From: Clostridium gasigenes
Lineage (GTDB): Bacteria; Bacillota; Clostridia; Clostridiales; Clostridiaceae
Assembly (NCBI RefSeq): GCF_900104115.1
Contig: NZ_FNJM01000008.1
Span: 1-64,000, forward strand
Direction: 5' to 3'
Length of the DNA: 64,000 nucleotides
Shown: piece by piece, positions 54,075 through 62,418 of the stretch
Numbering within the stretch: position 1 is the stretch's first letter
How the letters are laid out: the number at the start of each line of letters is the position of its first letter
Notes under the pieces: model-generated
The model's input: the letters and a program-made list of their open reading frames with translations, nothing else
What the model was told of the DNA's origin: nothing
Database searches by the model: none
Made by a program: the position numbers and the translations under genes

Positions 54075-55550
54075 ATGAGATTTATTAGCACAAGAGGAGC
54101 TGAAAAAGACATTTTATCCGCAAGAGCAATTATAAATGGAATTGCTAGTGATGGAGGTCTATATGTTCCTGAAAAATTCCCTAGAATTTATGAAAAAATA
54201 AAAAATAGAACAAATATTTGTTATGAAGATTTAGCTAATGAAATAATAAGTAAGTTTTTCACAGATATAAAAAAAGAGGAACTAAAAAAAGCTATAGATG
54301 AAGCCTATAAAGGTAAATTTCAGGTTAAAGAAGAGAAAAGTTTTCTAGAGCTTTATCATGGACCAACCTCTGCATTTAAAGATGCCGCATTACTATTTCT
54401 TCCACAAATAATGAAGAGGGCTAAAAAAAATTGTAGTGTTGAAGAAGAAATAGTAATTTTAACAGCTACTTCTGGGGATACTGGAAAGGCAGCTCTTGAG
54501 GGGTTCAAAAATGTAGAAGGTTTTAAAGTTGTAGTTTACTATCCTGAAAATGGAGTTAGTGAAGTGCAAAAGCAGCAAATGGTTACTCAAGAAGGGAAAA
54601 ATCTAAAAGTTATAGGCATTAATGGAAATTTTGATAATGCGCAAACTGGGGTAAAGAAAATCTTAGGAGATAAAAATTTTAGAGAACAGTTAAAAGATAA
54701 GGGGCATATAATATCTTCTGCAAACTCTATTAATATTGGTAGATTAATACCACAAATAGTATATTATTTCTACGGATATTTACAATTAGTCAATAAGCAA
54801 AAAATAAAAGAGGGCGATAAAATAAATGTAGTAGTTCCAACAGGAAACTTTGGAAATATATTAGCTGCATATTATGCTAGGGAAATGGGCCTTCCTATAG
54901 CTAAGTTTATATGTGCATCTAATGAAAATAAAGTGTTAACAGATTTCTTTAAAACTTCAGTATATGACAAACGTCGTGAACTTAAACTTACGGAATCACC
55001 GTCAATGGACATTCTAGTTTCATCTAATTTAGAAAGATTATTATTTGAAGCCAGTAATAGAAATTGTGAGGAAGTTAAAAATTTAATGGATTCATTAAAT
55101 AATGATGGAATATATACTGTTAAAGAAAATTATAAAGAATTTTTAAAAGATTTTTATGGAGAATATGCAACTAAGGATGAAGTTTATACTGCTATAAGAA
55201 GCGTATATGAGGTTGAAGGATATTTAATGGATACTCATACAGCTGTTGCTTATGTAGTTAATCAAAAGTATGTAAAAGAAACAGGTGATAATACGCAATA
55301 CCTATTAGTATCAACAGCTAGTCCTTATAAATTTCCAAGAAGTATTTGCACTGCACTAGGGCTAGATGTAGCGCAAATAAATGATTTCGAAGTTGTAAAT
55401 AAGTTAAAGGAATATACAGGGGTGAATATTCCAACTAACTTACAAAAATTAGATAAAAAGCCTATTCTTCATAATGAGGTATGGGATAGTGGTAATATGA
55501 AAGAGGCATTACTTTCATATTTAAAAGGTAATAATAATGATAAGGGTTAG
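54075..55550 (+). CDS. thrC: Threonine synthase
   Basis: ThrC converts O-phosphohomoserine to threonine with PLP. The 491-residue long-type enzyme begins FISTRG, and contains YHGPTSAFKDAAL with Schiff-base K102, TSGDTGKAALEGF and VPTGNFGNILAAYYA. It overlaps thrB by 14 bp. With hom at 49689 and thrB it completes homoserine-to-threonine synthesis, although the ATPase gene interrupts the set. Confidence 0.96.
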   Translation: MRFISTRGAEKDILSARAIINGIASDGGLYVPEKFPRIYEKIKNRTNICYEDLANEIISKFFTDIKKEELKKAIDEAYKGKFQVKEEKSFLELYHGPTSAFKDAALLFLPQIMKRAKKNCSVEEEIVILTATSGDTGKAALEGFKNVEGFKVVVYYPENGVSEVQKQQMVTQEGKNLKVIGINGNFDNAQTGVKKILGDKNFREQLKDKGHIISSANSINIGRLIPQIVYYFYGYLQLVNKQKIKEGDKINVVVPTGNFGNILAAYYAREMGLPIAKFICASNENKVLTDFFKTSVYDKRRELKLTESPSMDILVSSNLERLLFEASNRNCEEVKNLMDSLNNDGIYTVKENYKEFLKDFYGEYATKDEVYTAIRSVYEVEGYLMDTHTAVAYVVNQKYVKETGDNTQYLLVSTASPYKFPRSICTALGLDVAQINDFEVVNKLKEYTGVNIPTNLQKLDKKPILHNEVWDSGNMKEALLSYLKGNNNDKG

Positions 55551-56433
55551 AGTTCCGGCTACATCAGCAAATATGGGGCCAGGATTTGATTCTTTAGGAA
55601 TAGCTTTTGATTTATATAATGAGTATGAAATTTCCGAAGTAGATACTGGGCTAGTGTTTGAGGGAATTCCAGAAGAATTTTGTAACACAAAGAATATTAT
55701 ATATGAAGCTATGATGAAGTGTTTTGAAAAAGCTAATTATAAGGCTAAAGGTTTAAAAATAAAAGTAATTAAGCAGGGTGTACCAATATCAAGGGGGCTT
55801 GGATCAAGTTCTAGTTGTATTGTAGCGGGACTTGTTGCAGCAAACTGTATTGCGGAAAATAAATTTAGCAAAGATGAACTTTTCAATATTGGAGTAGAAA
55901 TGGAAGGACATCCAGATAATGTGGCACCAGCTATGTTTGGAGATATGGTTGTGGCTATAATAGATAATGGAAGGTCTCTATATAATAAAGTTCATATAAA
56001 ACCTGGAATTAGTTTTATTGGATTAATTCCAGATTTCAGATTATCAACAAAGGAAGCTAGAGAAATTTTGCCACGAGAAATATCCTTAAAGCAAGGAGTT
56101 TATAATGTAGGCAGAGCAGCTTTAATGGTTTCTTGTTTCTCAACTGGAAACTATGAGCTTTTGAAATATGCATGTGATGATATGTTTCATCAAAATTATA
56201 GAAGTAAATTAATTAATCATTATGATGAAGTATATAATAAATCATATGAACTTGGGGCAGTAGGTTGTTTTTTAAGTGGTGCAGGGCCAACTATTATGAC
56301 TATGATAAAAGATGATAATAAAGATTTTTTAATAGGTATAAAAAAGTACTTAAAAAATAATAATATAAATTGGGATGTAGTAGAATTAAAAGTAGATAAT
56401 CCTGGGGCTGTTATTTTAAAGGGAGAAAACTAA
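55537..56433 (+). CDS. thrB: Homoserine kinase
   Basis: A 298-residue GHMP kinase: VRVPATSANMGPGFDSLGIA at the N terminus, ATP loop ISRGLGSSSSCIVAG (about 89-103), GHPDNVAPAMFG and the C-terminal GCFLSGAGPTIM. It makes O-phosphohomoserine for ThrC. ATAAGGG-like spacing within thrC supplies a weak ribosome site, so coupling is likely. Confidence 0.96.
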   Translation: MIRVRVPATSANMGPGFDSLGIAFDLYNEYEISEVDTGLVFEGIPEEFCNTKNIIYEAMMKCFEKANYKAKGLKIKVIKQGVPISRGLGSSSSCIVAGLVAANCIAENKFSKDELFNIGVEMEGHPDNVAPAMFGDMVVAIIDNGRSLYNKVHIKPGISFIGLIPDFRLSTKEAREILPREISLKQGVYNVGRAALMVSCFSTGNYELLKYACDDMFHQNYRSKLINHYDEVYNKSYELGAVGCFLSGAGPTIMTMIKDDNKDFLIGIKKYLKNNNINWDVVELKVDNPGAVILKGEN

Positions 56434-56870
56434 TGAAGGATAATTATTTAGTAATTGATAAAAGAGTACTTGCAGATGTTTATGAAAAAGTAGTTAATGC
56501 TAAGAATCTTTTAAAAGATGGTAAAGTTAAGGATGTTACTGAAGCTGCTAAAACAGCTGGAATAAGTAGAAGCGTTTATTATAAATACAAAGATTTTGTT
56601 TTTGAATTTGCAGAAACATCTCAAGGGAAAAAAGTAACATTTAGCATGATTATAAAAGATAAAAAAGGTGTTTTGTCAGAAATATTAAATTATATATCTG
56701 AAGAAGGTGGAAACATTTTAACAATAAACCAAAGCATACCAATAAATGAAGCGGCAAGTCTAACATTAACAGTAGATATATCATCATTAGATGGAGATAT
56801 AAAAACTTTACTTGAAGATTTAGCTAAAATACCAAATGTAGAAAAGGTGGATTTTATTGCTATGGAATAG
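56433..56870 (+). CDS. ACT-domain protein (UPF0735/PheB-like)
   Basis: The 145-residue protein has a helix-turn-helix-like N-terminal part (VTEAAKTAGISRSVYYKYKD, about 36-55) and an ACT domain (about 70-145, KKGVLSEILNYISEEGGNI). This matches the UPF0735 family, often beside threonine genes. It probably senses an amino acid, perhaps threonine; no target is known. It begins on the last base of thrB. Confidence 0.88.
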   Translation: MKDNYLVIDKRVLADVYEKVVNAKNLLKDGKVKDVTEAAKTAGISRSVYYKYKDFVFEFAETSQGKKVTFSMIIKDKKGVLSEILNYISEEGGNILTINQSIPINEAASLTLTVDISSLDGDIKTLLEDLAKIPNVEKVDFIAME

Positions 56871-56946
56871 CAAAGAGTAGCTTTGCTTAGAGGATAATTT
56901 AATTAGTTTAAATCTCTCTATGAGAGTTTTGATATTTTGCAAAAAA

Positions 56947-56987
56947 GGAAAGTAAAATACTTTTATAAGTGTTTTACTTTTCTTTTT
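56947..56987 (+). terminator. Terminator of the thr operon
   Basis: A 16-bp imperfect stem (GGAAAGTAAAATACTT with AAGTGTTTTACTTTTC), 4-nt loop, then TTTTT. Confidence 0.85.
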
Positions 56988-57010
56988 ATTATTATAAATA
57001 GGGATAAATA

Positions 57011-57019
57011 TGGTATAAT
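57011..57019 (+). promoter_or_regulatory. Extended -10 promoter element
   Basis: TGGTATAAT is an extended -10 box 32 bp before the start at 57051. The -35 region is poor. It lies between the thr operon terminator and the membrane glycosyltransferase gene. Confidence 0.45.
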
Positions 57020-57050
57020 TAGATAAAGTTACAATAATCAAGGGGGAAAT

Positions 57051-58574
57051 ATGGATAAATTAAGTTGTAGTTTTTCTAAACTAATGAACAGAGGATTAAA
57101 AATTATAATGCCAGTACTTATTGCTTATTCAGTTATTTTAACAATAGCATCATATTTTTTAGTTACCTTATACTATGCCAATAAAGATAAGACAAGCTAT
57201 ATATTATTATTAATATTATCATTAATAATAACATTAGCTATTGGAGGGTTTATATTTTATGGGGTAAAAATAATTAACAAATGTTACATAAAAAATGATA
57301 ATATAAAGTTAATAGGGATTCTTTTATTAATAGGATTTTTGTTTAGGTTTTTGTGGATATGCACAGTAAAAACATTACCTGCATCTGATTTTAGCTTGAT
57401 ATGGGACTTAGCCCCAAATGCTTTTAAGGGTGATTATTCGGCAATGCAAGGGACCTCATATATGGGCAGGTTTCCACATCTTATTATAACTATGCTTTAT
57501 TTAGGGTATATTCAAATACTGTTTCCGAATCCATTATTTGTTGTGAAATTTATAAATGTTTTATTATCTATTGGATCGGCATATTTAATATATTTAATTA
57601 TAAAAGAAATATTTAATGAAAAATATGGATTATATGCTTTGCTTATAGCTATAATATATCCTGCTTTTATAATGTACAACTCAGTTACCTGTTCTGAAAA
57701 TATTGCAATGCCATTTTATATTTTAAGTATATATATTTTTATAAGAGTAATAAAAGGAAGTTTAAATAATAATTATTTATTATTATGTGGACTTTCACTA
57801 TCTTTTGGAAATTTATTTAGAATGGTTGGGAGTGTAATTTTAGTAGCGTATATAATGTATTTAATAATATATAAAACAAAACAGAAATTGATAAGGTCTT
57901 TAGCTAAGATAATTATGGCCTATATATTACCACTAATATTAATTAGTAATATATTAGTATCCATGAAGGTTTCAGAGTACCAACTTTGGAATGGCTCTGA
58001 GCCTAAAATAACTTCTGTTTTAAAAGGAACAAATATTTTAGCTTTAGGAAGCTGGAATGAAGCAGATGCAGCAATTCCAGAAAAGTATAATTATGATAAA
58101 GAAAAGATATCGGAAGTTAGCAGGGAAATAATTAAAGAAAGATTAACGGGACCACCTGTTATAGTAGTAATAGCATTTTATTTTATAAAATATGCAGTTC
58201 TTTGGGGCAGTGGAGATTCCTTAGCATATCATTGGGCTACCTTAGATAGCGCTAATACAAATAAGGTAGCGGCTTATGCATATGCCGTAGTTCCAGGAAC
58301 CCAATTGTTATTTTCAATTGTCCTAATTTTAATGTATATAGGATTATATGATAAGAAGAGAAATAAAGAGTTAGATTTAAGCTATTTAATTTATGGAGGA
58401 TTTATTATTTTATATTTAATAACTGAAAAGCAAGTTAGATATGGGTATATTGTCTCTTTTTCATTCTTGATATGTGCTTTTAAGGGAGTAGAAGTATTAA
58501 GTATGAGGCAAAAAAATAAGCTTGTGAGCAAAGAAAATATTGAGTTAAATAAGGAAGGAAATATAGAAGTCTAG
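57051..58574 (+). CDS. GT-C membrane glycosyltransferase (PMT/ArnT-like, GT39 type)
   Basis: The 507-residue integral membrane protein has about eleven hydrophobic helices. After helix 2 an extracytoplasmic loop carries ASDFSLIWDLAPNAFKGDYS, where the acidic residue is the usual catalytic base of GT-C enzymes that use polyprenyl-phosphate sugars. IYPAFIMYNSVTCSEN is also typical of this superfamily. Substrate and acceptor are unknown; a cell-wall polymer or protein is possible. It forms a single-gene unit between terminators. Confidence 0.75.
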   Translation: MDKLSCSFSKLMNRGLKIIMPVLIAYSVILTIASYFLVTLYYANKDKTSYILLLILSLIITLAIGGFIFYGVKIINKCYIKNDNIKLIGILLLIGFLFRFLWICTVKTLPASDFSLIWDLAPNAFKGDYSAMQGTSYMGRFPHLIITMLYLGYIQILFPNPLFVVKFINVLLSIGSAYLIYLIIKEIFNEKYGLYALLIAIIYPAFIMYNSVTCSENIAMPFYILSIYIFIRVIKGSLNNNYLLLCGLSLSFGNLFRMVGSVILVAYIMYLIIYKTKQKLIRSLAKIIMAYILPLILISNILVSMKVSEYQLWNGSEPKITSVLKGTNILALGSWNEADAAIPEKYNYDKEKISEVSREIIKERLTGPPVIVVIAFYFIKYAVLWGSGDSLAYHWATLDSANTNKVAAYAYAVVPGTQLLFSIVLILMYIGLYDKKRNKELDLSYLIYGGFIILYLITEKQVRYGYIVSFSFLICAFKGVEVLSMRQKNKLVSKENIELNKEGNIEV

Positions 58575-58626
58575 AAATAAATTAAGGCTACCATACTCAT
58601 TTTGTATGGCAGTCTTAATTTATTAA
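58575..58626 (+). terminator. Terminator after the GT-C gene
   Basis: A long imperfect stem (AAATTAAGGCT and CCATAC pairing with GTATGG and AGTCTTAATTT) with a 7-nt loop; the T tract is short (TTTATT). Confidence 0.6.
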
Positions 58627-58655
58627 AATACTTTATTAAATAATTAATTTCTGAT

Positions 58656-58671
58656 ATAGTATAAATACTAT
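58656..58671 (+). promoter_or_regulatory. Palindrome upstream of the cysteine desulfurase gene
   Basis: ATAGTATAAATACTAT is a perfect 16-bp palindrome about 80 bp before the start at 58751. It overlaps TATAAA-like sequence, so it may be an operator at the promoter. No regulator is identified. Confidence 0.35.
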
Positions 58672-58750
58672 TAAACATAGTGAACTAATATGAATTAAAT
58701 ATTTAACATAATAGTCAGAGTTTTAATGACTTATAAGGAGAAAATAATAT

Positions 58751-59893
58751 ATGGAAATTTATTTTGATAATAGTGCGACAACTAAACCTTATGATGAAGT
58801 TATAAATGAAGTTTGTGTATCTATGAAAGAGTTTTTCGGAAACCCATCTTCGCTTCATAAATTAGGTGTTAAATCTGAAAAGAGACTTACTGAGTCTCGT
58901 GAATATTTAGCATCAACTATAAGCGCAAGTAAAGATGAAATATATTTTACATCAAGTGGAAGCGAAGCAAATAATTTAATGTTAAAGGGTTTACTTAAAC
59001 CTGGACATCATTTAATCACCACTGCTTTTGAACATCAATCAATACTTAAAACTTGTATTGAATTAGAAGAAAAAGGTGTTGAAGTTACATATTTAGATGT
59101 AGATGAAAATGGAATGATTTCATTAGAGGATTTAAGGAAAAGCATATGTAAAAATACTGTTTTAGTATCAATTATGCACGTAAATAATGAAATTGGATCA
59201 ATTCAAAATATAGAGGAAATTGGAAAATTAATAAAAGAAACAAGCAGTAGGGCAAAATTTCACGTAGATGCAGTTCAATCATATGGAAAGTTACCTATTG
59301 ATGTTAAAAAAATGAATATAGACATGTTATCTGTAACAGCTCATAAAATACATGGACCTAAGGGTATAGGCTTTTGTTATTTAAAAAAAGGTTTAGTTTT
59401 AAACTCTTTAATAAAAGGTGGAAGTCAGGAAAAGGGCATGAGAGCAGGGACAGAAAATTTACCTGCAATAATGGGACTTCAAAAGGCAGCAGAAATTACT
59501 ATATCAGGGCGTGATGAAAATTATAATAAGGCTTGGGCTTTAAAAGGATACATGATAGAAAAACTAGAGGGAATTAAAGATATAAGAATTAATAGTCCGA
59601 TAACAAATGATTATTCACCTTATATATTAAATGTTTCTTTTAGAGGAGTAAGGGCAGAGACATTACTTCATTTATTAGAATCAGAAGATATTTATGTTTC
59701 AACAGGTTCTGCATGTACTTCAAAAACTAGTGTAGTACATGGTAGTTATGTTATTAAATCCTTAAAATTATCAAATAAAGATATAGAAAGTGCAATAAGA
59801 TTTTCATTTAGTGGAGAAAATACAAAAGAAGAAATAGATAAAACAATAGAAGTGTTACAAAAATCATTAATGTTTTTAAGGAGAGGTAAATAA
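58751..59893 (+). CDS. Cysteine desulfurase (NifS/IscS family)
   Basis: This 380-residue class V PLP enzyme releases sulfur from cysteine as a persulfide. It starts YFDNSATTKP, has PLP lysine K199 in TAHKIHGPKG, and active cysteine C322 in STGSACTSK within a normal-length loop. It is followed directly by thiI (overlapping by one base), so it probably supplies sulfur for tRNA 4-thiouridine. Confidence 0.94.
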   Translation: MEIYFDNSATTKPYDEVINEVCVSMKEFFGNPSSLHKLGVKSEKRLTESREYLASTISASKDEIYFTSSGSEANNLMLKGLLKPGHHLITTAFEHQSILKTCIELEEKGVEVTYLDVDENGMISLEDLRKSICKNTVLVSIMHVNNEIGSIQNIEEIGKLIKETSSRAKFHVDAVQSYGKLPIDVKKMNIDMLSVTAHKIHGPKGIGFCYLKKGLVLNSLIKGGSQEKGMRAGTENLPAIMGLQKAAEITISGRDENYNKAWALKGYMIEKLEGIKDIRINSPITNDYSPYILNVSFRGVRAETLLHLLESEDIYVSTGSACTSKTSVVHGSYVIKSLKLSNKDIESAIRFSFSGENTKEEIDKTIEVLQKSLMFLRRGK

Positions 59894-61047
59894 TGAATAG
59901 ATTAATATTAGTAAAATACGCATCAGAAATATTTTTAAAAGGGCAAAATAGGGGGAAGTTTGAAAAGCAGTTAAGAAATAATATTAAATTAAAATTAAAA
60001 GGATTAGACTTTAAGATAATTTCAGATCAAGGAAGATATTTTATAGAAGCTGAAAATATTGAAGAAGCAGCAGATAGAGTAAGAAGAGTATTTGGAATTG
60101 CAGAAGTATGTATAGTAACAGTTATTGAAAGAGATATGCAAGCAATAAAAGAAGAATCTTTAAGAAAGGTTATAGAAGCTAACCAAAAAACTTTCAAAAT
60201 AGAAACTAATAGAGCAAATAAGTTATTCCAAACTGATTCGCTTGGAACATCAAGAGAAGTTGGAGGATATGTATTAAATAACTTCCAAGGAGAATTAAAA
60301 GTAGATGTTAAGAACCCAGAATGTAGAGTGAATATTGAAATTAGAGAAAAAGTTTATATATATACAAATAAGGACAAAATTAAGGGTGCAGGTGGGCTTC
60401 CCTACGGAATGAATGGTAGTACTATGCTTATGTTATCAGGAGGCTTAGATTCGCCAGTTGCAGGGTATCAAATGGCAAGACGTGGAGTTGAACTTCATTG
60501 TGTATATTATCATAGTCACCCATATACATCAGAAAGAGCTAAGGATAAAGTAAAAGATTTAGCAAAAATACTTTCAAGCTACACAGAAAAAGTTAATTTA
60601 TACGTAGTTCCATTTACAGAAATACAAATGGAGATTATGGATAAGTGTAGAGAAGATGAACTTACAATTATAATGAGAAGATTTATGATGAGAATAGCTT
60701 GCGGAGTTGCTGAAAAAAATGGAGTCCAATCAGTTTGTTCTGGGGAAAGTATAGGCCAAGTTGCAAGTCAAACAATGGAAGGGTTAATAGTAAGTGATGA
60801 TTGTGCTGATAGACCTGCATTTAGACCATTAATTGCAATGGATAAAGAGGATATTATTAAGGTTGCAAGGGAAATAGGAACTTTTGAGACTTCGATTTTA
60901 CCTTATGAAGATTGTTGCACTATATTTGTTCCAAAGCACCCAAAAATTAAGCCAAAGCTTGAATTAATTAGAAAGTCAGAATCAGTATTAGCAATAGATG
61001 AATTAGTAGAAAAGGCTATTAATGATATGGAACTATTCAAATTTTAA
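59893..61047 (+). CDS. thiI: tRNA 4-thiouridine synthase ThiI
   Basis: ThiI adenylates and thiolates U8 of tRNA. The 384 residues have a ferredoxin-like and THUMP N-terminal part (about 1-165), then a PP-loop domain with SGGLDSPVAGYQ (182-193). It lacks the C-terminal rhodanese domain of the Escherichia coli enzyme, as is usual in Firmicutes, so a NifS-type partner delivers sulfur. EDCCTIFVPKHPK near 346 is family-typical. Confidence 0.95.
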   Translation: MNRLILVKYASEIFLKGQNRGKFEKQLRNNIKLKLKGLDFKIISDQGRYFIEAENIEEAADRVRRVFGIAEVCIVTVIERDMQAIKEESLRKVIEANQKTFKIETNRANKLFQTDSLGTSREVGGYVLNNFQGELKVDVKNPECRVNIEIREKVYIYTNKDKIKGAGGLPYGMNGSTMLMLSGGLDSPVAGYQMARRGVELHCVYYHSHPYTSERAKDKVKDLAKILSSYTEKVNLYVVPFTEIQMEIMDKCREDELTIIMRRFMMRIACGVAEKNGVQSVCSGESIGQVASQTMEGLIVSDDCADRPAFRPLIAMDKEDIIKVAREIGTFETSILPYEDCCTIFVPKHPKIKPKLELIRKSESVLAIDELVEKAINDMELFKF

Positions 61048-61088
61048 TAAAGCATTTTTGGGGAGATAACTAAGAATCCTAAAAAATA

Positions 61089-61121
61089 AAAAGCCAGTCA
61101 AAATTTTGACTGGCTTTTTTA
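61089..61121 (+). terminator. Bidirectional terminator between thiI and the minus-strand gene
   Basis: AAAAAGCCAGTCAAAA and TTTTGACTGGCTTTTT form a perfect palindrome with A and T tracts on both sides, so it can end transcription from either direction. Confidence 0.88.
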
Positions 61122-61125
61122 AGAT

Positions 61126-61152
61126 AAAGCTAGATAAAATTTATCTAGCTTT
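61126..61152. repeat. Second perfect palindrome at the convergent gene end
   Basis: AAAGCTAGATAAA and TTTATCTAGCTTT are 13-bp arms around one base. It overlaps the last codons and stop of the minus-strand gene at 61141. Together with 61089-61121 it makes a tandem pair of hairpins; it may assist termination or be coincidental. Confidence 0.6.
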
Positions 61153-61557
61153 CATTTTCGTTGCTTGTTGTCTAGCTTTTTTTAGTTGGCTATGATCAAA
61201 GGGTTGAAGATCTTTTTTAGTTGTTAAGTTTGCTATATTTGAAGCTATTATAACCTCACTATGCTCTTTACCTTTTTCACCACTAAGACCCATAATTATT
61301 AATTTGTGACCTGGTTTTATGTCTATAAATTCTGGCTTTTTGAACCATCTTTTCTTTCTATATGCGCATTTAATTATTTGTTTTCCTTGATCTGGCTTTA
61401 AAACTAGTGAAACAGCAATTGATCGTATAATTCCAAGAAAACTTTTTTCTTCGATTTTAACTGAAAGAACTGTACCATTAGCACTAGTCATTCTATCTCC
61501 ATATTTTTGTATATATGCATCACTAAAATGCTTAGTCATTTTATCTTTGAAACCCAT
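61141..61557 (-). CDS. Conserved-looking small basic protein, function unknown
   Basis: A 138-residue Lys-rich protein starting GFKDKMTKHFSDAYIQKYGDR after AAAGGAG on the minus strand. Middle beta-rich part (GTVLSVKIEEKSFLGIIRSIAVS), then a basic C-terminal helix (KKARQQATKMKAR) that could bind nucleic acid or the membrane. No signal peptide or membrane helix. I do not recognise a family. Confidence 0.75.
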   Translation of the reverse strand: MGFKDKMTKHFSDAYIQKYGDRMTSANGTVLSVKIEEKSFLGIIRSIAVSLVLKPDQGKQIIKCAYRKKRWFKKPEFIDIKPGHKLIIMGLSGEKGKEHSEVIIASNIANLTTKKDLQPFDHSQLKKARQQATKMKAR

Positions 61558-61687
61558 ACTAAAAACTCCTTTTTTTATAAAATAAAAATTTAAATTATAA
61601 ATATAATAACAATAAATATTATAACATACTTTATAGGGATATAAAATGTTTAATTAATAGATTAATCACACTATTGCTGAAACAATG

Positions 61688-61720
61688 AAATAGTTTACTA
61701 TTATATATATTAAACTATTT
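61688..61720. repeat. Inverted repeat upstream of the HesB-like gene
   Basis: AAATAGTTTA and TAAACTATTT are perfect 10-bp arms about 12 bases apart. They lie between the two divergent genes, 20 bp before a TATAAT at 61739-61744. It could be an operator or a weak hairpin. Confidence 0.4.
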
Positions 61721-61796
61721 TATTAAATCTATTTTTAGTATAATTAGTGGGTGAATAACAAATGCTAAAATATCTAATTAAAGAGGAGTTTTTATA

Positions 61797-62078
61797 ATGG
61801 AAATGAATATAAAGTTTGATGAAAAAACAAAAATTGGATTATTAAATTTAATTGAAAGTAGTAGTGCGGATTATGCAAGAATTAAAGTTGTAGGAAATGG
61901 TTGTGGAAAGCCAGCATATAATATTTATTCTAGTTTTAAAGGAGATAATGATATAACAGTAATTATAAATGATATAAAATTTGTAATTTCAAAGGAAGAT
62001 AAAAAATTATGTTCAAATATAGAAATTAAATATGATAAAGAAGTTTATAATAATGGATTTTATGTAAAAATGATATAA
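61797..62078 (+). CDS. HesB/IscA-like protein lacking the C-terminal CxC
   Basis: A 93-residue protein with the HesB-like beta fold pattern: ARIKVVGNGCGKPAYNIY, then INDIKFVISKED, and a final NNGFYVKMI. Classical A-type Fe-S carriers use one Cys plus a C-terminal CxC. Only Cys in GCGK and KLCSN are present here, so canonical cluster delivery is doubtful. Similar short HesB-like proteins occur in clostridia. GAGGAG precedes the ATG. Confidence 0.72.
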   Translation: MEMNIKFDEKTKIGLLNLIESSSADYARIKVVGNGCGKPAYNIYSSFKGDNDITVIINDIKFVISKEDKKLCSNIEIKYDKEVYNNGFYVKMI

Positions 62079-62214
62079 TCCATTTTAAAAAAATTAGCCA
62101 TATACATGTAAAATAGAAGGGTTGTTCTAATAAATTTCTAAATTAGAAAGAAATATTGAAAATTAAATATCAGAAAAATTATATTAGCATAGTATGGAGT
62201 ATATAAACTAAACT

Positions 62215-62399
62215 TTAAGGAATCGTAAAATAAATAACTAGTCAAAGATTATTAGGCTTTTTGTACTATGGCAAGGAAGTAAAGGCAATTAATATTGTTA
62301 TTATTAGCTATATTTACTGACGAAGCATAGTGTGACACCAAAGGTGGGCAGTGCCAAAAGATAATAATACTACCTAGTTAGTTATTTGGATCCCTAAGA
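62215..62399. mobile_element. MITE-like intergenic element with imperfect terminal inverted repeats
   Basis: The left end (TTAAGGAATC, then AAATAACTAGTCA and ATTATTA) and the reverse complement of the right end (CTTAGGGATCC, AAATAACTAACTAG, ATTATTA) match over about 38 bp. About 105 bp lie between, without a gene. The ends share sequence with the repeats at 50997 and 51142. No transposase is present. The centre has a small CACC-AAA-GGTG hairpin. A structured RNA is an alternative reading. The whole gap 62079-62418 holds nothing else I can name. Confidence 0.45.
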
Positions 62400-62418
62400 T
62401 GAAATAGGGGGCAGAATT

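Noticed and set aside
62215..62399. Known riboswitch class upstream of the cysteine-rich gene
   Set aside because: I could not match any conserved core, and the paired ends recur as repeats elsewhere in the window.
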